Numbered from the stretch's first letter, positions 1 through 9,577 are shown. The stretch is DNA of 64,000 nt from Mongoliitalea daihaiensis (GCF_021596945.1 NZ_CP063779.1:1463592-1527591); one strand, 5' to 3'. Numbers and translations are program-made. Notes: generated by a model not told the origin, from the sequence alone.

Positions 1-7
1 AAGAAAC

Positions 8-1102
8 ATGATCCAATTAACTTTAGTAGCAGGAGCAAGGCCAAATTTTATGAAAATAGCCCCAATCGTGCATGCTATTCAAGCCAAACAGCAAGCGGGC
101 TTTCATATATCTTTTCGACTAATTCATACTGGTCAACATTATGATAAAAAGATGTCGGGAGATTTTTTTGAGCAATTGAATATTCCTGAACCTCATGCTA
201 ACCTTGGTGGTGGTGGAGGTACGCAAGCCGAGCAAACGGCGGCAATTATGGTAGCTTTTGAAAAAGAATTGATTGCCCATAGACCCGATTTAGTGATCGT
301 AGTAGGTGATGTAACTTCTACTTTGTCTTGCTCTATCGCAGCCAAAAAGTTGGTAATTGACGTGGCCCATGTGGAGGGAGGGATCCGCTCCGGTGACCTT
401 AGTATGCCAGAGGAAATTAATAGAATGGTTACTGATTCCATCACAGATCATTTTTTTACCACATCAGAAATAGCCAACAACAACCTTCGCAGGTTGGGTT
501 TCGATGATTCATCTATTCATTTTGTGGGGAATACCATGATCGATACCTTGATCGCTAACATGCCACGATTCAAAAAGCCTGATGGTGAATTGTTTGATCA
601 GCTTGCAGCAGGTAAATATTTCGTGATGACTATGCATAGACCTGCCAATGTGGACCAAGAAGAAAAGTTGAAGCATATGATAGATGCTATCCTGGATGGA
701 ACGGGTGATTTACCGATTGTATTTCCAGTACATCCGCGTACGGCCAAAAACCTGGAGCAGTTGGGTATTAGTTCTCCTCGCCTACATATGACAGAACCCC
801 TTTCGTATTTGGAGTTCAACTACTTGGTGAAAAATGCCAAAGGTGTCATTACCGATTCCGGAGGTATCACAGAGGAAGCTTCGGTCATGAATATCCCTTG
901 CATTACGCTGCGGGATAATACAGAGAGAGCTGAAACTGTGGAGCTAGGAACCAATGAGTTGGTAGGTACAAATCCTGCAAATCTCGCTCCCTATTTGAAA
1001 AAATTGATGGCGGGTGAATGGAAAAGCTACCAAGGGATCCCGCTTTGGGATGGAAAGACCTCAGAGAGAATTGTATCAAAAATAATTGACCTATACTCAT
1101 GA
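8..1102 (+). CDS. wecB: UDP-N-acetylglucosamine 2-epimerase (non-hydrolysing)
   Basis: The product interconverts UDP-GlcNAc and UDP-ManNAc for surface polysaccharide synthesis in the cytoplasm. The 364-residue protein has the usual family length. It begins with the glycine/arginine loop GARPNFMKIAPIV (about residues 9-21), has VGDVTSTL near residue 100, and carries the C-terminal nucleotide-binding stretch TDSGGITEEASVMNIPC that is diagnostic of the WecB/MnaA family. The ATG lies seven bases from the window edge, so the upstream operon context is not visible. The stop overlaps the next ATG by 4 bp, implying co-translation with the cupin gene. Confidence 0.95.
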   Translation: MIQLTLVAGARPNFMKIAPIVHAIQAKQQAGFHISFRLIHTGQHYDKKMSGDFFEQLNIPEPHANLGGGGGTQAEQTAAIMVAFEKELIAHRPDLVIVVGDVTSTLSCSIAAKKLVIDVAHVEGGIRSGDLSMPEEINRMVTDSITDHFFTTSEIANNNLRRLGFDDSSIHFVGNTMIDTLIANMPRFKKPDGELFDQLAAGKYFVMTMHRPANVDQEEKLKHMIDAILDGTGDLPIVFPVHPRTAKNLEQLGISSPRLHMTEPLSYLEFNYLVKNAKGVITDSGGITEEASVMNIPCITLRDNTERAETVELGTNELVGTNPANLAPYLKKLMAGEWKSYQGIPLWDGKTSERIVSKIIDLYS

Positions 1103-1578
1103 ATGCTAAAGTGATGCGTTTGGTGACCCAATTAGGGCTAATTCCTCATCCTGAAGGAGGCTTCTACAAGGAAGTATATCGCTCCGAAACAGAGCTTAGC
1201 ACTGCTCATGGTAAAAGGAGTTTAAGTACCAGCATCTACTTTCTCTTAACCTCAGACAACTGCTCCAAATTTCATCAAATCCAAAGTGATGAGCTTTGGT
1301 TTTGGCATGAAGGAGATCCTATTACCATTCATACTTTAGGGGATGATGGTTACCAAACACTATCCTTAGGACCTTCCAAATTCGAGGGGCATCAACCTTT
1401 TCAACTAGTCAAAGGAGGCTTGATTTTTGGGTCAACAGTGGATACTCCGGGAGGCTTTACCTTGGTTTCTTGTGTGGTTTCCCCAGGCTTTGATTTTGCA
1501 GAATTTAAGCTCTTTTCAAAAGAAGAGCTACTCAAAGCATGGCCTCTAGAAGAAAAAATCATTTCAAGACTAACGTAA
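1099..1578 (+). CDS. Cupin-fold protein, DUF985 (Cupin_5) family
   Basis: This 159-residue protein matches the DUF985/Cupin_5 family: the N-terminal LIPHPEGGFYKEVYRSE and the SIYFLLTSDNCSKFHQ strand with a following WFWHEGDP metal-site-like His are characteristic. The family is a single-domain cupin beta-barrel whose substrate is unsettled, so no reaction is assigned. Its start overlaps the stop of wecB by 4 bp and the gene ends 6 bp before the response regulator, so it is probably transcribed in the same unit. Confidence 0.85.
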   Translation: MNAKVMRLVTQLGLIPHPEGGFYKEVYRSETELSTAHGKRSLSTSIYFLLTSDNCSKFHQIQSDELWFWHEGDPITIHTLGDDGYQTLSLGPSKFEGHQPFQLVKGGLIFGSTVDTPGGFTLVSCVVSPGFDFAEFKLFSKEELLKAWPLEEKIISRLT

Positions 1579-1584
1579 TTACCT

Positions 1585-2271
1585 ATGCCGGCACAGCTAC
1601 TTCTAATCGAAGACGACGAAAGACTTTCTTCCGTAATCAAAAAAAGTTTGGAGGAGGAAGGCTATGAGGTGTTGGCTGCATTTGATGCAGAAATGGGCTT
1701 TCGCCTGTACGAAAGTCAACCATTTGACTGCGTCATTACAGATTTAATCTTGCCAAGAGGTAGTGGATTTGATCTTTGTAAAAAAATTAGGGCAACAGGC
1801 AGTGCAGTTCCCATTATTATGCTTACCGCTTTGGGGAAGACTGATGAGAAACTGGAGGGATTTGATGCAGGTGCAGATGATTACTTAGTAAAGCCTTTTG
1901 ATTTGCGGGAATTGGTGGCACGTATTAAATCGCTTTTGAAGCGTACTACTTATGAGAGAGTAACTCAATCCACCGAATTAGTCTACTCTGAACTTGCCCT
2001 TGATTTTCATAAAAAAAAGGCTTTTCGGAAAGGAGAAGAATTAGCCTTGACGCCAAAGGAGTACAATTTATTGGAGTATTTTTTGAAGCATCCGGAGCGA
2101 GTCATTTCCAGGGAAGAAATTGCCAAAGAAGTCTGGAATCTGAATTTCGATACCGGCACGAATATCATTGATGTGTATATCAACTATCTTCGAAAGAAAG
2201 TGGATAAGCCCTTTGATTTCCAGCTTATTCATACCCGCCCAGGTATGGGCTTTATTCTGCAACAACTATGA
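1585..2271 (+). CDS. OmpR/PhoB-family response regulator
   Basis: The 228-residue protein has an N-terminal receiver with the acidic pair D10/D11, phosphoacceptor D53 in VITDL and the conserved lysine K103 in LVKPFD. A winged-helix Trans_reg_C domain follows (about 130-226), recognisable by LTPKEYNLLEYFLKHP and INYLRKKVDKP. It overlaps the next histidine kinase gene by 4 bp, so the two form a cognate pair. The regulon cannot be read from sequence. The BamA-like gene 0.5 kb downstream is a candidate target by position only. Confidence 0.93.
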   Translation: MPAQLLLIEDDERLSSVIKKSLEEEGYEVLAAFDAEMGFRLYESQPFDCVITDLILPRGSGFDLCKKIRATGSAVPIIMLTALGKTDEKLEGFDAGADDYLVKPFDLRELVARIKSLLKRTTYERVTQSTELVYSELALDFHKKKAFRKGEELALTPKEYNLLEYFLKHPERVISREEIAKEVWNLNFDTGTNIIDVYINYLRKKVDKPFDFQLIHTRPGMGFILQQL

Positions 2272-3632
2272 ATTTAAAAACTAGGATAACTTTTTGGTTT
2301 ACCGCACTGACAGTGCTTATTCTAGTGGTCTTTATGGCCATCATTTATTTTTCTGCCTACCAAAACCGCCTGTCGGAATTTTATGAAATACTTGAAAAGG
2401 AAGCGATCACGAAAGCCAATCTTTTGTTGGATACTTCCTTAGATGCGGAGACCTTACAGACCATTTACCGCAAAAACAGGGAAATTCTTTACGAAGTGGA
2501 GGTAGCTATATACGATTCGCAGGAAAATCTAATTTACCACGATGCAGTAGACATTGATTTTGTAAAAGAAACTCCTGAGATGTTTGAGGCTATCAGACAA
2601 AGTAGGCAGCTCAGATTTTTACAAGACAACTGGCAAGTATTAGGTTTTGAATATGAGTTGGATGGACAAAAATACCTCATCACTTCCGCTGCCTATGATT
2701 ATTATGGATACAATAAGCTACAAAATGTACGGGATACGATGATCATTTCGCTTTTACTTGGCTTGGTATTGTTGGTATTACTAGGGTTTTATTTTTCCAA
2801 GCGGATATTAAGGCCTGTATCTGATATGATAGTAGAAGCGGAAATGATTTCTGCCTCTAACCTTCATCTGAGGTTGAAGGAATCCAATACCCAGGACGAA
2901 TTGAATCAGTTGTCGCAGACTTTTAATAAACTACTGGAGCGGTTAGAGAAGTCTTTTGATTCACAGCGACAGTTTGTTTCGTATGTGGCACATGAGGTAC
3001 GCACTCCATTGGCTGCGATGATTACAGAATTGGAGTGGGTATTGCAAAAAGAACGGGATGTATCCGAATATCAGACTACCATTGAAAACATCTTGCAGGA
3101 TAGTCATAAGTTGAGTAAGCTGACGAGCGATTTGTTGGATTTTGCCAAAGCTAATTATGATCGCTCTGAAGTAAAGTTTAAAGAAACAAGAATTGATGAA
3201 GTATTGCTGGAAGCCAGTCAACAAGTACAGCAAGAAAATCCTGATTTTAAAATTGAGATAGAATTTGGGGAAAGCTTCGAAGAGCAAGAAGTCAGTGTAG
3301 AAGGGAATGAATACCTGCTTGTTCTAGCATTGAAAAATCTTATCCATAATGCCTGCAAATTTTCTAAAGAAAAATCCTGCCAAGTGGGCGTAGATGTCAG
3401 TGGTTCGCTCATTCAATTGAAAATAAGCGATCAAGGTATAGGCATTCCATCGAGAGAACTTAGTAAGATTTTTGATCCATTTTTTAGAGGGAGTAATAAG
3501 AGTTTTTCAAAAGGATCAGGAATAGGATTGACCCTAGTCAAAAAAATTGTAGACCTTCACGATGGCACTATAGATGTCCATTCAGAGCTTGGGAAAGGCA
3601 CTCATTTCCTTCTCAATTTAAGGGGTAATTAG
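2268..3632 (+). CDS. Sensor histidine kinase, HAMP-HisKA-HATPase
   Basis: This is a 454-residue classic membrane kinase. A first transmembrane helix (about 7-30) and a second (about 156-176) bracket a periplasmic sensor region. HAMP follows, then a HisKA H-box with FVSYVAHEVRTPLAAM and a HATPase_c domain with N-box LIHNACKF and G-boxes DQGIGIP and GSGIGLTLVKK. It is the partner of the upstream OmpR-type regulator (4-bp overlap). The periplasmic domain has no recognised ligand motif, so the signal is unknown. Confidence 0.93.
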   Translation: MNLKTRITFWFTALTVLILVVFMAIIYFSAYQNRLSEFYEILEKEAITKANLLLDTSLDAETLQTIYRKNREILYEVEVAIYDSQENLIYHDAVDIDFVKETPEMFEAIRQSRQLRFLQDNWQVLGFEYELDGQKYLITSAAYDYYGYNKLQNVRDTMIISLLLGLVLLVLLGFYFSKRILRPVSDMIVEAEMISASNLHLRLKESNTQDELNQLSQTFNKLLERLEKSFDSQRQFVSYVAHEVRTPLAAMITELEWVLQKERDVSEYQTTIENILQDSHKLSKLTSDLLDFAKANYDRSEVKFKETRIDEVLLEASQQVQQENPDFKIEIEFGESFEEQEVSVEGNEYLLVLALKNLIHNACKFSKEKSCQVGVDVSGSLIQLKISDQGIGIPSRELSKIFDPFFRGSNKSFSKGSGIGLTLVKKIVDLHDGTIDVHSELGKGTHFLLNLRGN

Positions 3633-3696
3633 CATTCTAATGGAATTCTAATATTTCTTTAATACCTCTTTAACAGTCTTAGGAGAGGCTTTGCCG

Positions 3697-3704
3697 TACT
3701 TTTG
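3697..3704 (+). promoter_or_regulatory. Candidate -7 promoter element upstream of the BamA-like gene
   Basis: TACTTTTG fits the Bacteroidota -7 consensus TAnnTTTG and lies in the 205-bp gap after the kinase gene. No clear TTTG was found at the -33 position, so this is tentative. Transcription from here would give a leader of about 125 nt that includes a 12-codon ORF beginning at 3727 and a weak stem (3786-3791 with 3806-3811). Confidence 0.3.
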
Positions 3705-3837
3705 TAAAAATAATAAACGGTATATCATGGACCTAATTCCACATATTACGAACATTTTATTTTGATTTTTATCTCTACATCCCTGCTGGAGGTATCAATC
3801 ATTTGCTCCAGTATTCACCTAAGTAAAACTAACCAAC

Positions 3838-5340
3838 ATGAAAAAAATCATTACCTTTTTGCTTCTAGCAATTAGCTTCCGTGCGAACGCCCAAACAGAA
3901 ATGACCACGCAGCAAATGCTCTTACATAAAAATTCCGACCGTTTGGCGATTTTGGATACCATTTCCCTTCCATTTGAGATTTCAAAAGAAAAAAGACTGT
4001 CTAAAGAAGACATTCTGAACAAAAAAGAGGGGTTTTTTGTCACAGGATTGCCAAGATTTGAGTTTGACCCTATTCGTGGCTTTGGAGTTGGTGGAAATGT
4101 TTTTTTCTTCCAAAACAAGACCAAAGATGATCCTTTCTTCTATTATACACCTTATCGTTATAGTTTAAACTCTGAGCTATTTGTTTTTGAAAATGGGCGA
4201 ATAAAAGCGTCCTTAAATTTAGATGTCCCGTATGTATTCAACTCTAAGTGGAGGTTAAGAGTAGATGCAGTATTTTGGGAAGATCCAAATGCGCAGTATT
4301 GGGGAATTGGTAGAGAGTCTTTAAACAGGTTAACATTTGCGGATAAGTCTGGAGGTACTGACGGTTCACTTAGGAGGTTTAACCGAGTGAATGATTACGA
4401 AGATAATTTGAGAATTGCTGTTCCTGCCGCTAATGGAGGCTTTTTGACAGATACGCACTTCAATCAGTTTATTCAGCGTGAGAAATTATTCAATTTCTTG
4501 GGTGAGCGGGTAGAGATGGGTGGTAAACTCAGAATTATGTTTGGCTATGAGATGTTGTTTACAGCCTTTGAGGATTATACTGGAAAAATTGCTGAGGAGG
4601 CTTTTTTACCCAATGGGACCGCTGTGGAGGCAGTTCAAAGACCTACGCTGGCCAATATTCAAAAAAATGATGGGACATGGGATCGGTTTAATTTGGCCGG
4701 ATTTTCAGATCGTATGCAATTCACGAGTATGCTAGCTGCTGCCTTGATTTATGATACCCGTGACTTGGAACCTGATCCAAGCAAAGGGGTTTTCTTACAA
4801 TATTCTCATGAATACTCAGCGCCTTGGTTAGGCTCGGATTTCAACTTCAACAAGTTTATGATTCAAGGGCAGTTTATCCATACATTCCATCGTTGGAAGA
4901 ATGATAGAAACCGATTAACCTTCGCTGGTTTAGCTGCCTTTGGCCACATCTTTGGTCCAAAGATCAACTTTATTGAAATGTGGGATTTATCTTCTCAGGC
5001 CGAAGCGGGAGGCATTCTTGTATTAGGTGGAGGTCGATCGCTAAGAGGGTTTAGAGAAGCACGTTTCTTAGCACCAACTGTGGGCTTGGTAAACCTAGAG
5101 ATGAGAGCACGCTTACATGATTTCAATGCATTCAATCAACACTTTGCTTTAGGAATTACCCCATTCTATGATTTTGGTACCGTATGGGAAGGAATTCGGG
5201 ATGTTTCTTTGACAGAGTTTAGAGGTGCCCCAGGAATCGGTGGGCGAATCGCTTGGAACCAATCCACCATTCTTCGGTTGGATTATGCCCAAAGTAGAGA
5301 AGGAGGTCAGTTCTTCTTTGGATTTGGTCATATCTTCTAA
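3838..5340 (+). CDS. BamA/Omp85-like outer-membrane beta-barrel protein
   Basis: This 500-residue protein has a signal peptide (MKKIITFLLLAISFRANA, cleavage near Ala-Gln). A barrel with repeated aromatic strands follows, and the C-terminal strand ends in a terminal phenylalanine (GFGHIF). The GGRSLRGFREARF segment resembles the conserved RGF loop of Omp85-superfamily barrels. The protein lacks obvious POTRA repeats and is shorter than BamA, so it more likely belongs to the surface-antigen (D15) subgroup than to the essential assembly factor. Its client is unknown. The preceding two-component system could regulate it, an inference from proximity. Confidence 0.8.
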   Translation: MKKIITFLLLAISFRANAQTEMTTQQMLLHKNSDRLAILDTISLPFEISKEKRLSKEDILNKKEGFFVTGLPRFEFDPIRGFGVGGNVFFFQNKTKDDPFFYYTPYRYSLNSELFVFENGRIKASLNLDVPYVFNSKWRLRVDAVFWEDPNAQYWGIGRESLNRLTFADKSGGTDGSLRRFNRVNDYEDNLRIAVPAANGGFLTDTHFNQFIQREKLFNFLGERVEMGGKLRIMFGYEMLFTAFEDYTGKIAEEAFLPNGTAVEAVQRPTLANIQKNDGTWDRFNLAGFSDRMQFTSMLAAALIYDTRDLEPDPSKGVFLQYSHEYSAPWLGSDFNFNKFMIQGQFIHTFHRWKNDRNRLTFAGLAAFGHIFGPKINFIEMWDLSSQAEAGGILVLGGGRSLRGFREARFLAPTVGLVNLEMRARLHDFNAFNQHFALGITPFYDFGTVWEGIRDVSLTEFRGAPGIGGRIAWNQSTILRLDYAQSREGGQFFFGFGHIF

Positions 5341-5365
5341 GATTTACACATTTAATGAGACAAGC

Positions 5366-5512
5366 ATGCAGTTGATTTTTTCGGGTGGAGGCAATTACAG
5401 CCCTGATCAGCTCAAAAGCAGGTCTGAGATGTTGGATCAGTTGGAGTCTCAGTTGGCCTTGATCAGTAAAGATTTATTGTATTTTATGAATTTTCTGCAA
5501 GCTCGAAATTAG
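5366..5512 (+). CDS. Possible small protein, 48 aa
   Basis: A short open frame starts 25 bp after the barrel gene with MQLIFSGGGNYSPDQLKSR and ends ALISKDLLYFMNFLQARN. It has no signal peptide or recognised domain. Position in the same direction and reasonable composition are the only support. It may be a chance ORF. Confidence 0.3.
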   Translation: MQLIFSGGGNYSPDQLKSRSEMLDQLESQLALISKDLLYFMNFLQARN

Positions 5513-5642
5513 AAAATTCTAGACTTGCGAGATGGAGGATTCTTGTAAAATCCTGCTAAGTTTTGAACTGAAAAACTTAACACAGCTTTCTTTTCCCTTC
5601 GTTTTTTAATGGTTAACTTGGGTCTCAATAAACCCAGTTTTT

Positions 5643-7106
5643 ATGGAGTCCAACGATTTGGATTTTATTCAAGCACAACTTAAACAAATTGAAGAGTTGA
5701 TGCATCAGGCTACCGCCGAACGTGAATCTTTAATTCAGCAAATACACCCTTCTCAATTTTATGCCGGTAAGAACTTACTTCATTATCTTGTTTTGAGAAG
5801 TATTGATATCCGGGAGTTACAGATCTTGCTTCATATTTATGGGCTTTCTTCTATTGCTAGTTCGGAAAGTCACGTACTAAGACAGGTGCAATCCATTCAA
5901 GAGCGACTTGGTAGAGTGTATGATGATATTGATGCGGTCTCTTTTTCCTTGAGTAATGTACTGATCAAGCAAAAGAGCAATAAACTCTTTGGAAAAAAGA
6001 AGGAGTCGGACATTCCCGCATTAATGGTCACCTTTGACAGTCACTTTGCCGATGATTATGCTTTACTGAAAAATTTGTTGAAGGGAGGCATGGGGATCGC
6101 TCGCATCAATTGTGCACATGATGACAAACGGGTGTGGTCAAGTATGATTCAGCATATTAAAAAGGCGAGTGAAGAAACTGGCCTAGACTGCAAAATTTAC
6201 ATGGATTTAGCAGGACCTAAGATTCGCACAAGACTTTTGGGTAAAGGAAAGGATAAAGGCAAAGTGAAGGTGAAGGAAGGGCAACTGATTTGGATGGCGG
6301 AGTCTATGGAGGGTATTCCTAAGGGAGAGGTAGTCATCAGCCCCAATGAAGCAGGTATAGTAGAAAAAATTCGGGTAGGTGATCGGGTGTATTTAGACGA
6401 TGGAGTCATTCGATGCTTGACCGAAAAAGTCAAGAAAGGAAAAGTTGGATTGCGCATTACCCGAGTATCCAATCCAAAATCGCAGATAAAAAATGAAAAA
6501 GGAATCAATTTCCCAGATACTATTTTGGATATAGATTCTTTGACAGATTTTGACCGCTCTTGTCTGCCTTTTATTGCTACCAACGCAGATTTGATCGGAT
6601 ATTCTTTTGTTCGTAAGCCCTCAGATATTCAAGAATTACGTGTAGAATTTTTGCGAATTGGAGTAACTATCCCAGGCTTGATTATAAAAATTGAGACCCC
6701 CGAAGCAGTGAGACATTTGCCTGATTTGCTATTTGAAGGGATGCGGGAACCTGAATTTGGAGTGATGATTGCTCGTGGGGACTTAGCGGTGGAAATCGGT
6801 TTTGAGCGTATGGCAGAGATTCAGGAAGAAATTCTTTGGATTTGCGAAGCAGCGCATGTGCCTGTCGTTTGGGCTACCCAAGTATTGGAGACACTCAATA
6901 AGTCAGGCATCGCTACTCGCTCCGAAATTTCGGATGCTGCATTGAGTGCAGGTGCAGAGTGTGTGATGCTCAACAAAGGGGCCCATACCATCAAGGTGCT
7001 GACTACCTTGAAAGATATTTTGAAAAGAACTTCCTCCCATCGTGCCAAAAAACGCTTTACCTTTAGATCATTAAAGATTGCTGAACGGTTTTTTGAGGCT
7101 AAATAA
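5643..7106 (+). CDS. Pyruvate kinase-like barrel protein with atypical ends
   Basis: The central region (about 150-470) is a pyruvate kinase TIM barrel. It has MDLAGPKIRTRLL, the catalytic-lysine segment LIIKIETPEA, the metal-site ARGDLAVEIG and VVWATQVLE. The N-terminal 140 residues are a helical extension not found in classical PykA/PykF, and the C-terminal regulatory domain is absent. The usual CVMLSGETA motif reads CVMLNKGAHT. These changes suggest a divergent, possibly non-canonical enzyme. Whether it phosphorylates ADP from PEP is unknown. It has its own upstream gap of about 130 bp and sits 3 bp before queG, so the two are likely co-transcribed. Confidence 0.8.
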   Translation: MESNDLDFIQAQLKQIEELMHQATAERESLIQQIHPSQFYAGKNLLHYLVLRSIDIRELQILLHIYGLSSIASSESHVLRQVQSIQERLGRVYDDIDAVSFSLSNVLIKQKSNKLFGKKKESDIPALMVTFDSHFADDYALLKNLLKGGMGIARINCAHDDKRVWSSMIQHIKKASEETGLDCKIYMDLAGPKIRTRLLGKGKDKGKVKVKEGQLIWMAESMEGIPKGEVVISPNEAGIVEKIRVGDRVYLDDGVIRCLTEKVKKGKVGLRITRVSNPKSQIKNEKGINFPDTILDIDSLTDFDRSCLPFIATNADLIGYSFVRKPSDIQELRVEFLRIGVTIPGLIIKIETPEAVRHLPDLLFEGMREPEFGVMIARGDLAVEIGFERMAEIQEEILWICEAAHVPVVWATQVLETLNKSGIATRSEISDAALSAGAECVMLNKGAHTIKVLTTLKDILKRTSSHRAKKRFTFRSLKIAERFFEAK

Positions 7107-7109
7107 AAG

Positions 7110-8045
7110 ATGCAACTACTGAAAGAACGCTATGCTCAACTTATCAAACAAAAGGCAAAGGACTTAGGGTTTGATTATTGCGGGATTGCAAAAGCAGAAT
7201 TTCTAGAGGAAGAAGCTCCCAAACTAGAAACATGGTTAAACAAACAGTATCATGGTCAAATGACCTATATGGCTAATCATTTTGACAAAAGGCTAGATCC
7301 TCGTTTGCTTGTAGAAGGAGCTCAAACAGTGGTAAGCCTTGTATATAATTATTATCCGGAGGAACGACTTCCAGAGGGAGATGAGGATCTAAAGATTGCC
7401 AAGTATGCTTATGGAAAGGATTACCACTTTGTTATCAAGGAGAAGTTAAAGTCCCTCTTAGAAGAGCTCAGAGCTGAAATAGGGGAGTTTGGTGGACGTG
7501 CTTTTGTGGATTCAGCCCCTGTAATGGAGCGCCAATGGGCTCAAAAATCAGGGATTGGCTGGTTAGGGAAAAACAGCTTATTGCTTACAAGAAACATGGG
7601 TAGCTTCTTCTTTCTGGCGGAGCTCATTATTGACCTTGAAGTCAGTGCAGACCCACCTATGATTAAGGACTATTGCGGAACTTGTACTCGCTGCATCGAT
7701 GCATGTCCCACAGATGCGATTGTAGGGGATGGAGTGATCGATGCATCTCGTTGTATTTCCTATTTTACAATTGAACTTAAAGATGCTCTCCCACAGGAAT
7801 TTAAGGGAAAATTTTCTAATTGGGTCTTTGGCTGTGATATCTGCCAAGATGTATGTCCGTGGAACCGCTTCTCAAAACCCCATCAAGAGGAAAGTTTTTT
7901 GCCAACTGATGCGTTAAAATCTATGGATAAAAATGCCTGGCTTGAAATAACTGAGGAAACTTTCAAAAAAGTATTTCCAAAATCAGCTGTCAAAAGAACC
8001 AAGCTTTCTGGGTTGAAACGAAACATTGATTTCAATAAGGATTAA
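7110..8045 (+). CDS. queG: Epoxyqueuosine reductase
   Basis: This cobalamin and iron-sulfur enzyme catalyses the last step of queuosine tRNA modification, reducing epoxyqueuosine to queuosine. The 311-residue protein has the family block [19 protein letters not shown] with the catalytic aspartate. Two [4Fe-4S] signatures follow: [16 protein letters not shown] and [11 protein letters not shown]. The length is the short form without the HEAT-like C-terminal extension, common in Bacteroidota. It lies 3 bp after the pyruvate kinase-like gene. Confidence 0.96.
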   Translation: MQLLKERYAQLIKQKAKDLGFDYCGIAKAEFLEEEAPKLETWLNKQYHGQMTYMANHFDKRLDPRLLVEGAQTVVSLVYNYYPEERLPEGDEDLKIAKYAYGKDYHFVIKEKLKSLLEELRAEIGEFGGRAFVDSAPVMERQWAQKSGIGWLGKNSLLLTRNMGSFFFLAELIIDLEVSADPPMIKDYCGTCTRCIDACPTDAIVGDGVIDASRCISYFTIELKDALPQEFKGKFSNWVFGCDICQDVCPWNRFSKPHQEESFLPTDALKSMDKNAWLEITEETFKKVFPKSAVKRTKLSGLKRNIDFNKD

Positions 8046-8121
8046 GGATTTTTTTGCTAAATGGCATAATCAGTATCAAACGGCGGTAAAAAAGCCTAAA
8101 TTTGATTCAGATAAGCCAACT

Positions 8122-9291
8122 ATGAAAATTAAAGAAGTCATCGACACGAAGGATGAAGCCTTATTTTTGAAGGTGCATGTTCTTCTCAATCAATCCAATC
8201 CAAAATGGATACAGCCGTTGGATAAAGATATTTTGGATGTTTTTAACAGGAATAAAAACAAACAACTTAAAGGAGGCGAAGCCAAGCGATGGATACTTTT
8301 TGACACAGAAGATCAATTGATTGGGAGAATTGCAGCTTTTGACAATCCAAAATACAAGAATAAAGGAGATACAATACCTGTTGGCGGGGTTGGTTTTTTT
8401 GATTGTATAGATAATCAGCAAGCAGCAAATGTTTTATTTGACACTGCCAAACGTTGGTTAGAAGAAAAGAATTATCAAGCGATGGATGGCCCCATCAATC
8501 TGGGAGACAGAGACAAGTGGTGGGGTTTATTGGTACAAGGGTTTGAGGCCCCAATCTATGCTATGAATTATAATCCTCCCTACTACCAAAAACTGTGGGA
8601 GTCTTATGGTTTTGATGTGTTTTACAATCAGATCTGTTGGGGTTTGAGTGTATCTTCTTCTGCCCACCAATTATCAGATAAATTTTACAAGGCACATCAG
8701 AAATTTTCCTCCAATCCTGATTTTGAGGTTAAGCATCTCAAAAAGAAAAGTTTGAGTGCTTTTGCTGAGGATTTAGCGACTGTTTACAATGCTGCTTGGG
8801 CACAGCATGAGGGGAACAAAGAGATTAAACCGGCGCATGCCTTAAAGCTGCTGCAATCCATGAAGCCTGTATTGGACGAAAAATTGATTTGGTTTGCTTA
8901 CCACCAAGGCAAGCCAAAAGCCATGTGGATCAATCTTCCAGATGTGAATTATTTCATCAAGGATCTGAAGGGAAAGTTCGGGCTATTTGAAAAACTTCAG
9001 TTTGTTTTAAAAAAGTTGTTTGGTAAAAATGAAAAATTTGTGGGTCTTGTATTTGGTGTAGTGCCAGAATTTCAGGGTTCAGGGATTGATTATTATATGA
9101 TTGTGGAGGCGGAGAATCAAATCAAGCCAAGTCGATCTTACAAGCATTTGGAATTGTACTGGCAGGGAGACTTTAATCCCAAAATGCTGAATATCTCCAA
9201 AAACCTAGGGGCGAAAGAAATTCGGAAGTTTATCACTTATCGAAATTTATTTGATAAAAATGCGATTTTTGAGCGGCATCCTATTCTTTAA
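8122..9291 (+). CDS. GNAT-fold protein of unknown substrate
   Basis: From the chosen ATG the protein has 389 residues. An in-frame ATG at 8026 would extend it by 32 residues and overlap queG by 20 bp. I prefer 8122 because MKIKEVIDTKDEALFLKV resembles the usual family start. The C-terminal half contains FGVVPEFQGSGIDYYM, like the acetyl-CoA-binding V-x-P-x-x-Q-G-x-G-I motif of GNAT acetyltransferases, and the N-terminal half is probably a degenerate second GNAT fold. Such two-domain proteins occur across Bacteroidota without a defined substrate. Confidence 0.75.
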   Translation: MKIKEVIDTKDEALFLKVHVLLNQSNPKWIQPLDKDILDVFNRNKNKQLKGGEAKRWILFDTEDQLIGRIAAFDNPKYKNKGDTIPVGGVGFFDCIDNQQAANVLFDTAKRWLEEKNYQAMDGPINLGDRDKWWGLLVQGFEAPIYAMNYNPPYYQKLWESYGFDVFYNQICWGLSVSSSAHQLSDKFYKAHQKFSSNPDFEVKHLKKKSLSAFAEDLATVYNAAWAQHEGNKEIKPAHALKLLQSMKPVLDEKLIWFAYHQGKPKAMWINLPDVNYFIKDLKGKFGLFEKLQFVLKKLFGKNEKFVGLVFGVVPEFQGSGIDYYMIVEAENQIKPSRSYKHLELYWQGDFNPKMLNISKNLGAKEIRKFITYRNLFDKNAIFERHPIL

Positions 9292-9305
9292 AAATTGTTA
9301 AAAAA

Positions 9306-9330
9306 ACAAAGGGCCGATTAGGCCCTTTGT
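9306..9330. terminator. Hairpin terminator between convergent genes
   Basis: ACAAAGGGCC pairs perfectly with GGCCCTTTGT across a 5-nt loop (GATTA). An A-rich run precedes it on the + strand, giving a U-tract for minus-strand transcripts. The right arm touches the stop codon of the minus-strand 62-aa gene (9330-9332). It therefore best serves that gene and may also stop read-through from the GNAT-like gene. Confidence 0.75.
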
Positions 9331-9518
9331 CATGCATATGCTATGAAATATTTGTTGAGAACTGGCTCATATCTACCGGAAAAATTCCTATAGCACCAAT
9401 CCCTAAATTCCTCCATTTCAGTCGCCATGAGTAAGTTTAAGGCTTTTTTTAGCTCTTTTTCAAAAAGCCTTTTATCAAAGCTTACTTTTGTCAAAATTGT
9501 TTTTACGTACTCTAGCAT
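9330..9518 (-). CDS. Conserved small hypothetical protein, 62 aa
   Basis: The small protein starts MLEYVKTILTKVSFDKRLF and contains EEFRDWCYRNFSG. The charged amphipathic helix pattern and this wording are familiar from short Bacteroidota proteins of unknown function. It is the only minus-strand gene in the first 14 kb and ends in its own hairpin terminator, which supports a real transcription unit. There is no signal peptide or membrane helix, so it is probably cytoplasmic. Confidence 0.7.
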   Translation of the reverse strand: MLEYVKTILTKVSFDKRLFEKELKKALNLLMATEMEEFRDWCYRNFSGRYEPVLNKYFIAYA

Positions 9519-9577
9519 AGTTCAAAGAAGTTTGGATTTACTACTCGTATTAATCTTTCAAACGTTACATCAAATGG

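Noticed and set aside
8026-8121. Upstream start for the GNAT-like gene
   Set aside because: It would overlap queG by 20 bp and add 32 residues that do not resemble the family N-terminus.
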